Assembly (NCBI GenBank): GCA_045837725.1
Contig: JBEWZL010000027.1
Location: forward strand, 1-64,000
DNA from: Vermamoeba vermiformis
Lineage: Eukaryota > Tubulinea > Echinamoebida
Length of the DNA stretch: 64,000 bases
Direction: 5' to 3'
Shown: positions 22,003-33,849 of the stretch, piece by piece
Layout: each line of letters opens with the position of its first letter
Position numbering within the stretch: position 1 is the first letter of the stretch
Made by a program: the position numbers and the translations under genes
Notes under the pieces: generated by a model
Databases searched by the model: none
What the model saw: only the letters and a program-made list of their open reading frames with translations
What the model was told of the DNA's origin: nothing

Positions 22003-25000
22003 ATGGATTTGCGGCAGTTTGTTGGGCCTGGTGGTGAGAAGGGCAGCGAGTCCCGATCAGCCAATCCCATCTTAAATATGGTTGATATGTTTACTTCTGA
22101 TAAAGCACAGCATATGGTACGGTTATTTGACGTTAACAGATGACTATTTTTATTTCATAAACAATTAGATCTGTTTTGTGAAATTTGAAAAATGCCCAAT
22201 TACTCCGAATAATATGACTCTCGTGTGCATTTATTTTTACTTATATATTATGCGTATTAATGGATATTTAATCGTGTAGGAAAAATGGGATCAAGGACCT
22301 CCACCAGAAATGATGTTACGCAATAGCAACAATAATATTAACGATAGAAATCAACAACAGGTAAATAATTTTTATTCGTAATAACGAAATTACGCGTCAC
22401 AGCACTTTTTTAACTTGCCAATCTGACGCTTCAGATCCCAACTTATTTTATTTCCGTTTCTTTTCCAAATTTCTGCCTAAAAAGAGTACTACTATATTTC
22501 TATAATTATACTAGCGGATTCGCATAAGTCAGTAATTTTTCTAATGAAGCAATGTCATTAGGTTCGAAATTTTATGAACCCGCGTGAACTCGACAGATTT
22601 GATGAATTAGACATTCCTGGCGTAGGACCTCATGAATACGACCCTTTGCATATGCCTGGTACGTATTGCAAATATTTCTGTGCCAAAATTTGTGTCGAAA
22701 AATACGCGCGTGACACGCAGTTATAAAACATGTGGTATTGTTGCTAAATTAGGAAATTTGATTAGGACCCGGCCCAATGATGCACCAGCCGGGACCAATG
22801 GGAATGTATCGACCTCAAGGACCTCGCGGTTATGGACCCGTAAGTAGAGTTTGTCCAAAAGACACGCACTCAAAATGCCAAATTTACATTTCTACCGCAA
22901 GAAATTAGCTAAAAAATTAATTTAAAATTAATGATAGATTAAAGGACACAATTTTTGAGCGGTTTAATGAATTAAACAACGATTTTAATGAACATTTTTT
23001 GCTAGGACGTGATGGGTCCCATGAATATGCCTCATGGCGAAAAGCAAATGGGCGGTCGACCTTATATGCCTAGTACGTACATTATACCTTAATGTGGTCC
23101 AGTAGCTAATTATTAATGCGATTTTCAGATCCACAATTTTTGGATTCGCAAATGGCCAACATGATGGGCAAAATGCGTATTGCGGACGAGCATAAAGGAT
23201 GGATCGATGAATACGATAAAATAGCGCATGAAGAACGAATGCCTAAAGAGTTTGAGGAGTTTGAACGAATTTACCAAGAACGACCAATGCACCGACCTCC
23301 GCCAATGAATAATAATATGATGATGCATCGACCACCGCCACAAGGATGGCTCGAAGAATTTGAGAACAGAGAGTTTGATGAGATTTATGAGAAAGGAGGT
23401 GAGTTTAGAATTCGCATTGCCTTTTTAGGAAATTATGATTTGAAGCTCGTAGCTGTTACACGAGCTTTGAACACATTACGAAATCATATCATAGCAAATT
23501 TATATCGTGTAATACGATGCTTTATTAAATTACATTATCTCTTTTGCGAAAAATTATGCTTGAAGCTGGATCTGGTATTGGAACGTACTAAATTTGGTTT
23601 GTAGCACAAGGCAAACAATGGGTCGAAGAATTCCACGATGAAAGACGAGCACCTATGTGGAACCAAGATATTAGAGGCATGACTGCTCGTGCTGTGAGCC
23701 AACTTAATGACCCGAAGATGCGCAATTCAAACTTTGTCCAGTTGTTGAATAAGATCAGGTAAATACGATTAATATATCAAAATAAATACGGTGGGTACTA
23801 ATTGGTAATATTTAGCACTGGTGAAGTTCAAATTGACGAGAATAAGCAAACTATTGTAGAGACCCCTCAAAGTGAGCGATGGGCCAATGAATTCGATACT
23901 TTTGAGTACGTAAATGCATAATATGTAAATATATTACTCGTATACTCAAACTGTATATTGTTTAGCGGTGGCAACAACAACAAGGCGGATGGGTTAACGA
24001 GTTTGAAAATTTCGATGAGCCAAAGCAATGGGTCGAAGATTTTGAGAAATTCGATATGAACGATCCTCAATGGGTCAACGACTTCACTGGCTCAGCGACT
24101 GAAGAGTGGATCAAGCAGTACCAAGAAATTATGAAAAATAATGGATTCTTAGAGCAGCCTGAGTATCAATTCCAGCAAGAAAATCCGTTTATGAACCATC
24201 CTGCACCATTTGAGAAGGGCATGGAATTGTTTAAGTAAGTCTTACTAAGTTTGAGTAATTTGTAACGGATCCGATCGGGCATTCGAATCGTTCTATCTTA
24301 TTTAATGCTCTGCTTAACGATAGAAAATACTGCGAAAATAGCCGCATATATAGTACTAATATTTGATATTATTTTAGCCGAGGAGACATTCCTGAAGCGA
24401 TCTTGTGTTTCGAAGCAGCAGTTCAACGTGACGAGAAGCACGTGCGAGCATGGCAGTTCTTGGGCCGAGCGCAAGCTGAAAATGATAAGGACGACTTGGC
24501 TATTGCTGCTTTGAACGGTGCTATCAAAGCCGATCCTGGAAACTTGGATGCGCTACTGAATCTGTCCGTTTCTTATACCAACGACTTCCATAAGGACAAA
24601 GCATTGGATACATTGGTACAATGGATGCAATATAATCCTCAATACCGCGAAGTATTTTTGAAGTTCCCTCCGTTCGATCTCAACGAAGACTTTGAAGCCA
24701 ACCACCGCTTGGTTACTGATATGTTTATTGAGGTAAGAAAATAATATAATACCAAATATAATATATAATATATAGAAGCACGACTAATCCTTAATTTGAA
24801 TATTAGGCTGCAAGATTGCGACCTCAAGATCCCGATCCAGATGTTCAAACTGGTTTGGGCTTGTTGTTCAATTTGAGCGCTGATTATGACCGCGCGATCG
24901 ATTGCTTCAAAGCTGCATTGATCAAGCACCCTGATGATTACCTGTTGTGGAACAAGCTTGGTGCTACACAAGTAAGTTAAGAATTTTTTCGAACTCGGTC

Positions 25001-25440
25001 TTACTTTTGTTTATTTTCTACTTAATTAATCGGTGGGCCAATATAATTTGATATATTTTGATTGTTAACTGGAATTAAATCTTGTTGGTTTTTTGTTTTG
25101 GATGCGGATGATGAATTTTGCTCGAAGAAATTTCAGCTACTAACGATTACTTTATTAGGCTAATAGCGCTAAGAGTGCCGAAGCAGTCGAGGCATACTTC
25201 AGAGCCTTAGAAATCAAGCCTACGTACACACGAGCCCGCGCTAACTTGGGCATTGCTTATTTGTCGCTGAAAGACTATGTAGAGGCTGCTAAAAGCTTCT
25301 TAGGCGCAGTGAGCATTAATCCAGCGAAGCATTTGTGGGATAATCTTCGAACAGTATTCTCGATGATGAGCAGACCTGATCTCGTCGAACTATGTAATTT
25401 ACAAGACGTGGATATGTTTAGAGGCGAGTTTGCGTTCTAG
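22003..25440 (+). CDS. PEX5: peroxin-5, receptor for PTS1 peroxisomal matrix proteins
   Basis: About twelve exons from ATG 22003 to TAG 25440. The N terminus ([22 protein letters not shown]) matches the conserved PEX5 start. A disordered Met/Pro/Asn-rich part carries seven WxxxF/Y motifs (GWIDEY, GWLEEF, QWVEEF, RWANEF, GWVNEF, QWVEDF, QWVNDF) that bind PEX14/PEX13. The C-terminal third is a TPR domain that holds the C-terminal PTS1 tripeptide ([71 protein letters not shown]). The Cys normally near residue 11, ubiquitinated for recycling, is missing; a Lys is at 13. Partner gene PEX14 is adjacent. Confidence 0.93.
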
Positions 25441-25528
25441 CGCTATCATTTTGTTAATAATAAATGCTATTGAAGCAGCTAAATATCATGAAACTTTATT
25501 TGTAGTTACTTCATTAAGTTAATTGTGG

Positions 25529-26750
25529 TTATCCCTTTGGCGCGTACGAATTGTCCTCAGCTACCTTAAGCTCTCTAGCGACAAAATCTTTCAACGCTCT
25601 GTTCTGTCTAAGATTTAAGTTCCAATAGTAGACTGGGCTATTGATAGGCTTTCCTTTCTCGGGAGATAATTGATACGGGTAGTAGAGGGCATAATTGTCA
25701 ACTTTGACCAGCGCGTATGACATGTGCAAGGGGCACAGCATAATCGTCGCTCCAGTTAGAGATTGAGCAATCTTCAGACAACTGCGCATTGCCTTTTCGG
25801 CGTCTGTTTCTTCTGTCCATTCTTTTCGTCTTTTCAGTCGGTCATAAACTACTAGACGCTGCAACGCGTTATCGGGATCGGCCAAAATGAGTTTAACCTT
25901 GCCACCTGCCTTGATGACGTTTTGAAGATCTGGTAGCATATCCAATAGCCAGCTTTTTCCGTAGTCAAGATAAACAATAACTTCCTGTCTATCACGGATA
26001 AAATCGCTCCAAATCAAATCTTGAAACTGGTGAAAAATGTGGGTTTCTGATAAAGCTGGTTAGTTAAAGCACTTCTGAATGTTAATCCTCGTACCTATAT
26101 TGTCCCATGATCGAGGATGGTGCTCAGAAAGATCAAAGGCTACTTGAATCTTTTCCATTAGTTTGTCCCAGTCAATAGGTGACGCAGGATCGTTGCCATC
26201 GCTGTTAACCCACCAGGTGCGGTCCACTAACTGTGAAAAATTTGAGACATTACAAAACTGATTTGGTAACACGCAAAACCACGAAAATGCTTTCGATTTT
26301 GGCCACAAGCTTTAAAACTTTTCTTATTGACAGCATAAGAAGCAGATACAAGCAGAAAACCTTGAGGTAGCCTACGTTCGGTTTTCGGTGCCCGCACAGC
26401 CGCTGGAATTCTTTGTCAACAGTGGTTGAGCTGTTGTTGAAGAATTTTCCAACAGCATCACTGTATGTATATGTTTCTGACCCAGTGCAGTCGCGATCCA
26501 AGCGCCATCTCTTCACCAACTCGCTGCACGGCGGAATACCTGACGAGATGCTGCAACCTGCTCCGAGGAAAAACGTGTATGTGGGAGGGTTCTTCTTATT
26601 CTCCATGTTTACAAGCTCCTGAACGAAGTCGTCCACGGACATTTTCTTTTCTTTCGGCCAGACGGTGCCATTTTTTCTGGATGTCGTGCTATACAACTTC
26701 CGTTGTGGAAGCTGCAGTATCGCTACAGCTTGTCGCAGCGTACGATGCAT
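25529..26750 (-). CDS. SIR2-like NAD-binding protein with C-terminal PLD/DUF5919-like region
   Basis: Starts at ATG 26750 with an Arg/Ser-rich, acid-free leader (QLPQRKLYSTTSRK) typical of mitochondrial targeting. Then comes a SIR2-type NAD motif (FFLGAGCSISSGIP) and a HRKPNVGY stretch like the second SIR2 block. Joins between about 26230 and 26360 are unclear: either one intron with a weak GTTTTC donor at 26360, or more. The next part reads LVDRTWW and SPIDWDKLMEKIQ. The last exon (about 25529-26055) has KVKLILADPDN, like the PLD-type domain found in bacterial defence-associated proteins. It may be an NADase or deacylase-like enzyme in mitochondria. The conserved catalytic Asn/His of SIR2 could not be placed. 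Confidence 0.55.
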
Positions 26751-27371
26751 GTTAAGGAAATAGAATAAAATAATGGATGTTTTCGGTTTTGTCGTCGTTT
26801 CGTGGTGGAAAAACTCATCAACAATCTTTATGACTTTGAGATTTAATGGCCTGCTAAGGTGTCAATCGAGAATGTGCGGAGATAATTGAACGATGCAATT
26901 TTATTTTCTGACGTTAAGCTTGTTGAATGGATACATCAAACATTAGTATCAGGCAAAAAAAAGTGTATCCGTCGACGAAAAAAAACAGATGAGGAGGATA
27001 CACTTATTTTCATAAACATGTTCAAGCCATCATGATTTGATATGACTCCATTTTGCGTACATACTCCCTCAAACGGGCGTAAAAATTCTGCGACGAATTT
27101 CGAATTTATGTTTTTTCGCTTTCGCCAACTTTTTTGGCTATTGTAAAATCTGGATAATCGATGCAATGCAATACAGCGACAACGAAAACGTATTTCCTTC
27201 CAACAAACCATTGCTTGATATGTCCTCAACAAGCGAGGTGCGTAAAATGAAAATTGGATGCGTTTCATTTCAAAATCTTTTATTTTAAATACCGCACGCG
27301 TTTATACGTAATTTTATTCACGTCAAATTAGGATTAAATAATTGGTTTGGTCTGTTCATTTTTTTGAAAAG
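26751..27371. other. divergent intergenic region
   Basis: About 620 bases between two divergent genes; holds both promoters and the inverted repeat at 26961-27005. A short peptide starting ATGCGTTTCATTTC at 27258 resembles a mitochondrial leader and might be the first exon of the plus-strand gene, but the phases did not fit. Confidence 0.4.
26961..27005. repeat. 10-bp inverted repeat
   Basis: AAGTGTATCC (26961-26970) and GGATACACTT (26996-27005) are perfect inverted arms around an A-rich 25-base loop, in the spacer between the divergent SIR2-like and glutathionylspermidine-synthase-like genes. It could be a regulatory hairpin or a relic of a mobile element. Confidence 0.5.
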
Positions 27372-29227
27372 GAACTTCAAGTGCTGGATCACACGAACGT
27401 GGAATGCGAAGAAAAGAGTGAAGATCAAGAGGAATATTTTGATCCTAAATTAATACCAGTGAATCATACATTAGATAACGAATACAACAAAAATTTATCG
27501 TTACGCAGCGGATTAAGAAGATGCAACCACCCGCACAGACCTGATTTCGATCAAATAATAATTGAAGATGGCTTGACATACAATATGGACGATAAAGGCA
27601 ATCCTTATTGGGGCGAAGGCATTTATTATCAGCTCAGCGAACCGTTAATGAAAAATATCAAAGAAGCCACGCAGGAACTTCATAATTTATGCATGAAAGC
27701 ACTCGATAGTATTGTGGCTAAGGATGAATATTTAACAGCGTTGCGGATCCCTAGCAAATTTTGGCCTTTGTTGAGAAAATCTTGGAACCGAAAAGATCCA
27801 CATTTGTACGGTAGATTTGACTTGGGCTTATCACCAGACATCAATATACCACCTAAACTATTCGAATATAACGCCGATACACCTACTGCGTTGTTAGAAA
27901 GCTCGGATATTCAAGAACGGTGGATGAAGGGCGTGATCGGACCGAACCGCAAACAATTCAACGAACTGAAGCAGAATTTGGTCAGCAGATGGGCAGAAAT
28001 TAAGCCTATATTGTTAAAGAGGCTAGGAGGATGGTTCAGATGGAACGTCAAAGTTCACTTTACTGGAGTGCCCGATCCAGAAGATCTCGCAACGATCAAC
28101 GTTTTAAAATCTACCGCAGAGACTGCAGGTAACGTTAACATACTAATGAGTGTTCATAACCCTATCTTAGAGAATAATTCGGAATTACGTCGATGCGCAT
28201 TAATTTATTTTGTATTTTGAACCATGTCGACGCATTTTTTTCATTAGTTCGTCAATTATTATTAGTTTGTTAAAGCTGCGCTACGCGTTGGAAATTTCGC
28301 GTTTTTTGGCAGAATAAAGTTGATAATTTTTTTTTTGTCCTTGTCGCGTACTGACTTGCCGTGCAGTTAGCATAAGATAACTACTAACCTCATATTATTA
28401 TTTAGGTATTCAAACAGACTTCTTGGCGATATCGGACCTCGGTTGGAACGACCATTATTTTGTGGACTTGAACGACAAGAAGATCGAGGTACTGTTCAAG
28501 TTGTATCCGTGGGAATGGCTCGTTATCGAAGAATTCTCTGATTTCTTGTTAGAAGATACTACTATACTCATCGTAAGTACTACCTACAGCCGCCGAATGA
28601 TTGAAATTTGGATGCGATCCGGATTGCGATTAACCGTAAATTGTCTTCGTAGGAGCCAATCTGGAAAATGATACTAAGTAACAAAGCGGTGTTACCTATA
28701 TTATGGGAGCTATTTCCTAACCATCCGAACTTATTGCCCGCGTACTTTAATGAAGAAGACGCGAAGAAGCATCTGTCTGCGCAGGGCTACGTGAAGAAGC
28801 CTATTTTCGGTAAATATGATGTATTCATAAACGATGGTATATTAATGGTTCATCTATATAGGTCGTGAGGGCGCAAACGTTACAATCGTAACGGATGGAA
28901 AAGAGGAGTACTCATCCGAAGGTAAATTTGTGTAACACGGAACAATAGAAAATTTATATTAATGCCAATAATTATAATATAGGACAATACGGAGAAGAAG
29001 GATTCATTTACCAAGAATTCTTGCAAGTCCCGCAATTCGAGACGGAGAAAGGAAAATGGAGCGTGGTCGTTGGATCTTGGGTTATTGGCGACAAACCCTC
29101 GGGAATATGCCTAAGAGAAAGTAGTACTGCAGTTACGACTAATACGAGCGTATTCTGTTGTCATGTGATTCAATCTAAAGCTCCATCTGATTCTGAAAAC
29201 AAAACGAATGAACATTTACCCGTTTGA
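27372..29227 (+). CDS. glutathionylspermidine-synthase-like ATP-grasp enzyme
   Basis: Five clear exons after an unresolved 5' end: about 27372-28131, 28407-28573, 28653-28808, 28861-28920 and 28983-29227. The family signature is strong: [84 protein letters not shown] and a C-terminal VVGSWVIGD. This family (YgiC/YjfC and the synthetase half of bacterial and trypanosomatid enzymes) joins a carboxylate to an amine with ATP. The usual substrates are glutathione and spermidine; the real substrate here is not known. The fused amidase half is absent. The gene is of bacterial type but carries introns. Confidence 0.88.
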
Positions 29228-29599
29228 TTCAGTTTACTATTCTCTCTTCGGATTGAAAGGTAAGCAATAAGGAACCTTAATATTCATGCCAAATTAATAA
29301 ATTTAACAGTTTTCGTAACGACATCCATCGGATCCATGAATCAAGCAATTGTCTCGAAAATGGGTTAAAAGGAAGATCTTAGTGTTGCTAGTCGTTTGAA
29401 GGTGAATATAAATATTTGGCACTTCAGCGAAGACTCTAGAATGCATTTTTACCAAAAAAGGAAAACGTTCGGTCTTTTTCATGTCGATAAAACGGAGGCA
29501 AAAAATCGAGGACGTATCTGGCGACAATCACGTGAATGCACGTCAGTTCCCTCTCTATCGTAAATAAGAAGACCACATCTCATTATTTATTTCAAACAG
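29228..29599. other. intergenic upstream of receptor A
   Basis: 372 bases. The sequence TTTATTTCAAACAG before the ATG at 29600 looks like an acceptor, so a leader exon could lie here. No other gene is seen. Confidence 0.4.
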
Positions 29600-31321
29600 A
29601 TGTGCAACGAAACGATCTCGTGTTATGGCGGACTGTGCCAAAATGGCGCGTGCAACTGTTTTCCAATCTGGACTGGCGAATTATGCGACACGAACGTATT
29701 AACAACAGACGAGACGATGTACAAATTTTTCTGGGGCTACTTGTGGTCGATCCTTATCATTTTTGCACTGATCACGATTGCCGCACTTTTGCAACTGGCG
29801 TTACTTATTGTGGACTCTGTTAAGTATGGCAGACGCATTAATAACGTGAAGATTGTGCTATTTGCATTAATAGCTGCTATCGGCATTAGTAAGTCAACGA
29901 TATTTTTGAAATTCGAAATTCGAATTTACACGAAAATCAATACGCATTATATTTAACTAGATACGTAGATAATAATGACATCTCCTGATTTCGATTTTAT
30001 GCATTTTGAAGTCCTTTTTATTTGAGTTTACAAGGATCTACGACCGTTTTTACGAGCCGTTCGTTTTAACTATTGCAAATTCTTTTAAAATACGGTGAAT
30101 ATATCGTTAGTTATTTAATTAATAAATTGCTTCCCGAACCTCGAACTTGCAGAAGGGATCCCTTTCACAAGATTTACTTTTTATTTTATAGTTAGAATAA
30201 TTTGGGCGAGCTTAGACCCTCATAAGTACTACATGAGTATCCCTCTAGGTATGAGCGATTGTTGTTTTTGACAGACATGTCAAATAATTCCCTTTTTTAA
30301 CTTCTCTCTTTTAGTTGCCGAAGGATTGCTCAATCAATTCACTTATTGGGGAATAGTAACTTTATACGCCGTTATTTTACTACTATGGTAAGCAATGTTC
30401 ACTTAATTAATTACTAAAAGGAAACGATTTGCTGCTCTCGGATCCAAATTGTCTATTTTTGGCTCGATCTCGGATCTAATTCGCGAATTGAATTGAATAG
30501 GTTTAGAGTGTATCTGGCCTCTAGATTTTCCAACAAAAATGTCGCGCGATTCAGAATGGCCACAATAGCGCTAGTCGTCTACTTCTTCTGCGTTTACGTT
30601 GTTTTTGAATGCGCACAAGTTTACTTTACGAACAGATCTGCAGAGTAAGTCGATTTTAACGTTAATGGACTTCAGATCGCGTATTAATAAGCAATAATAT
30701 GGTAGATTAGCGATTGCCGGAGTTTATGCGGTATCGTTGATAGTCATGACAATCGGTGGCTCGATCTGGTTCCTCGTGTTTGGCGGAAGAATCTTAAAGA
30801 CTATGAAGGTTCATAAGGATCTGCCTAAGAGAGATAAGGCAGTACGCAAGGTACGTCAGCATGCAATATAATACGAATTCAGAGACATTTTTTTGTCGTG
30901 GATCAAGTTCCCTGAATTTTATTTGGATTGTGTACTTAAAAGCCACTTAAAATAATTATATATAGACTAAGACATATATAGTAATATTTTTTGAATTTTG
31001 CAGGTCTCCGTATTTGTGCGTGGAGTTAGTATTTCGACGATTGTTACTTTCACCATTCTGGCAATTCTGATCCCGCTCAACTTCCTCCAGTTTCAGAGTA
31101 CTGTCTTAGTATTCATAATATCCAATCTATTACAACGCTTGGTGCAAGCTGGATTTTGCATCTTTATACTCCTTTTTTACCGATCGAAATACCTACGATC
31201 AGGTTCAGATGCGAGTGGTTCATCGCTCAAGACCTCAAATTCAGTGCCTTTTACAGCTAGTGTTGGTAGTCGGCAAAGTGCACGATCAGCACAAAGCGAG
31301 AAGGATGATGAAGTCGCTTGA
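29600..31321 (+). CDS. EGF-like / seven-transmembrane protein A (TOM1/THH1-like)
   Basis: Six exons in phase from ATG 29600 to TGA 31321. The extracellular N terminus has six Cys in EGF spacing (C2, C8, C13, C18, C20, C29). Seven hydrophobic helices follow; between helices 2 and 3 is WASLDPHKYYMSIP, and WFRVYLASRF comes after helix 3, resembling TOM1/THH1/GPR137-type 7-TM proteins. The cytosolic tail is Ser-rich (GSDASGSSLKTSNS, SARSAQSEKDDE), typical of phospho-regulated receptors. It is tandem with paralogue B and shares its intron positions. Function unknown; a receptor-like role is inference. Confidence 0.75.
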
Positions 31322-31953
31322 ACAAACGAGCATCCGAGATCAATGTTGGCTATTGGATCGGCCATAGTCAAACCCGTTATTAAGTACGTATTTTAGTTAT
31401 AATTTTGCTTCGGATAAAATCTATGGCAAATCTATAATCTAGATTATATTCCAAATATGGTAAAGGCGCTGCATTTGTCTAATAAACTTTTCATAGGGAT
31501 CCTGCCCGGAAGCAAAGCAATTGAAACCAAGTCTAATATCGAGGCGAGATTAAAGAGGATTACGCTCTTTAGTATCGTTCGAAGTAGTGGGTTCCACCTT
31601 ACACGTGCAGCTGGATGTATCTCGAATGTATCTCGCTTGAAATCTGCAGTAAATACGTGATGTAATTTAACCGCGTATTGTTCGACTTCAGAGAAGTGCA
31701 TTATCGCACGTAGGTAACTTGAAAATCGCAAGATCTGATCGCGAACGATTTCGAATCATCGTTGTGAGTTAAGATAATGACATGACGACTATTACTTCTA
31801 TGTTGAGTACCAATATTACGTTTGCCAACGTTGCGCTATTCTCGTCTTTCAAACTTTGGATCGTAATCGTTCCACATTCCAAATATGGAATAGACCTGCA
31901 ACAGCACCTATGTTTTTTCCGGTCCAGTGAATTATTGCGTTGCAATTAACAAG
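31322..31953. promoter_or_regulatory. spacer between tandem 7-TM genes with two CArG-like boxes
   Basis: 632 bases with no convincing exon. CCAAATATGG, a perfect CArG box for SRF/MADS factors, occurs at 31451-31460 and again near 31880 within the palindrome TTCCAAATATGGAA. Both would lie upstream of receptor B. Confidence 0.45.
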
Positions 31954-33636
31954 ATGAACACGACTGCGGTGTGCAGCGATGCTGTACCTTGTTTTGGAGG
32001 CACGTGCGTTGGTGGATCGTGCGTCTGTTTCAGCTTATGGAGTGGCGAATTATGCGAAGATAATGTATTGCAAAACGACACAGCGATGTATGATTATTTT
32101 TGGGCCTATTTGTGGATGACGCTGGTTGTTTTTGCCTTGATCGCAGTTGCTGCAATTATCCAGCTCGTGTTTGTAATCGTAGAAAGTCAACGACAGGCTA
32201 GACGACCCAACTCAGTCAAAATATTGCTATTCTCGTTAATAGCTCTCATTGGAATAAGTAAGTGCCCGCGTTAATTAAATTGATCTGAAGACTTATCAAA
32301 ATATACTCATTTAGCAGCAATACCAATTCTAATTAATTGAATGCAAAGATCGCAAGTTTTATAATTCATCATTATTAACTATCTTCGTCCTACCTTTTCG
32401 AAATGAATTTCGGATTCAATGGATTCAAAAACATTCCTCATTTATTTAACAATACCTCATAATTGCTTCCTAAAATTAATCCATAATAATGATTTGTTCA
32501 CGAATATTTTGTTACACTGTCAACCGGCGAAATTGTGCACAAAAAAATCTACGACAAAACTGATCTCTAACCAATTTCTATTAGTTCGAGTCATTTGGGC
32601 CAGTCTAGATCCTCATAGATACTATATGTCTATTCCTCCAGGTAATTAATACCGTTCGCCTATTCGTAACAACTTTCTTTGCACGATCCGATCGAAAAAT
32701 CTGAAATTCCATTTATTGCAGCATTAGAAGGAGTTCTCAACGGCTTTACATATTGGGGCGTTTTAGCGCTTTATGCCATAGTTCTGTTACTTTGGTAAGT
32801 TAACATTTCGTTGCGCAATTTTTACCATAAAAGGAAAGATTAACTTTACTAACCGGATTCGCTCCTCTATGTAGGTTTAGAGTCTATATGGCCTCTAGAT
32901 TTGCCAAGAAGAAGGTCATCAGAGTACGCAGTGCTATTATTGCAATGACTGCTTATTTCTTCTGCGTCTACATCGTTTTTGAATTATCCGTACCTCTGTT
33001 TCATTCAAGACCAGCTCAGTAAGTACAATTGTACTATAGTATTGTTAATATAATGTTTTAAAACGCTTGATTCAATTTCAACCATGCGAATTGCGTTTTT
33101 ATTTTTGGATGTCGGCAACAAGTCAGTAACTTTTGCTTTAAATAGACTTGCAATGGCTGGAATCTATGCGTCATCTTTCATCATATTAACCATAGGTGGT
33201 TCTATTTGGTTCTTAGTGTTTGGTGGCAAGATCTTGAAGACGATGAAAGTTCACAAAGATCTGCCCAGGCGAGATAAAGCCGTTCGACGAGTAAGCATGA
33301 ATGGACAACATAATACCAGTACTAATATATATTTTTCTGTAGTTATCGAGATTTGTCCGCGGTGCGAGCATTTCGATAATTGTAACGGTCGTGATCTTGA
33401 CTATTATGATTGCTATCAACTTTGTTTCATCATTTGGCGGTACAGTACTGTTTATTACCTCGAATTTAATCCAAAGAATGGTACAAGCTGGATTTTGCAT
33501 CTTTTTGTTGGCTTGGTACCGAAGCAAGTTGATCCGATCCAAGTCTGAAGGCAGCTCTTCGTTTAAGACATCAACATCTGTTCCTAACATGAATAGCACT
33601 AATTCATTACAAATGTCGCCGAGAGAAGATGCTTAA
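31954..33636 (+). CDS. EGF-like / seven-transmembrane protein B (TOM1/THH1-like)
   Basis: Six exons in phase from ATG 31954 to TAA 33636, with intron positions identical to protein A. It has the same layout: an EGF-like Cys set (CSDAVPCFGGTCVGGSCVC), seven helices, the conserved WASLDPHRYYMSIPP, WFRVYMASRFA, LTIGGSIWFLVFGGKILKTMKVHKDLP (also nearly identical in A), and a Ser/Thr tail (GSSSFKTSTSVPN). The ectodomain differs more than the core, so ligand or partner may differ between the tandem copies. Confidence 0.78.
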
Positions 33637-33849
33637 AACCGAAGCACATCCGGTCGAAGCTTCGAAAGGCGAAAACAATTTTGAACGTTATCTGCAAGAT
33701 AATCAGCTTTATGTATTTGTAAATATTAAATGTTTTTTCAATTTATCCGGCGCGTCGAATTTCTTCGTCCGCCAGCCGGATTCAAAAACAAGGTACGTCC
33801 AGACGCATCGGATATACCGCACTATAGCTTTAATGTGCTTTTATTGTTA

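Noticed and set aside
26936-27268. 110-codon minus-strand reading frame
   Set aside because: Basic, low-complexity translation with no splice or domain signal, lying over the promoter of two divergent genes; taken as chance.
31444-31731. Minus-strand 95-codon frame between the 7-TM genes
   Set aside because: No start context, splice sites or family; overlaps an equally long plus-strand frame, as expected by chance.
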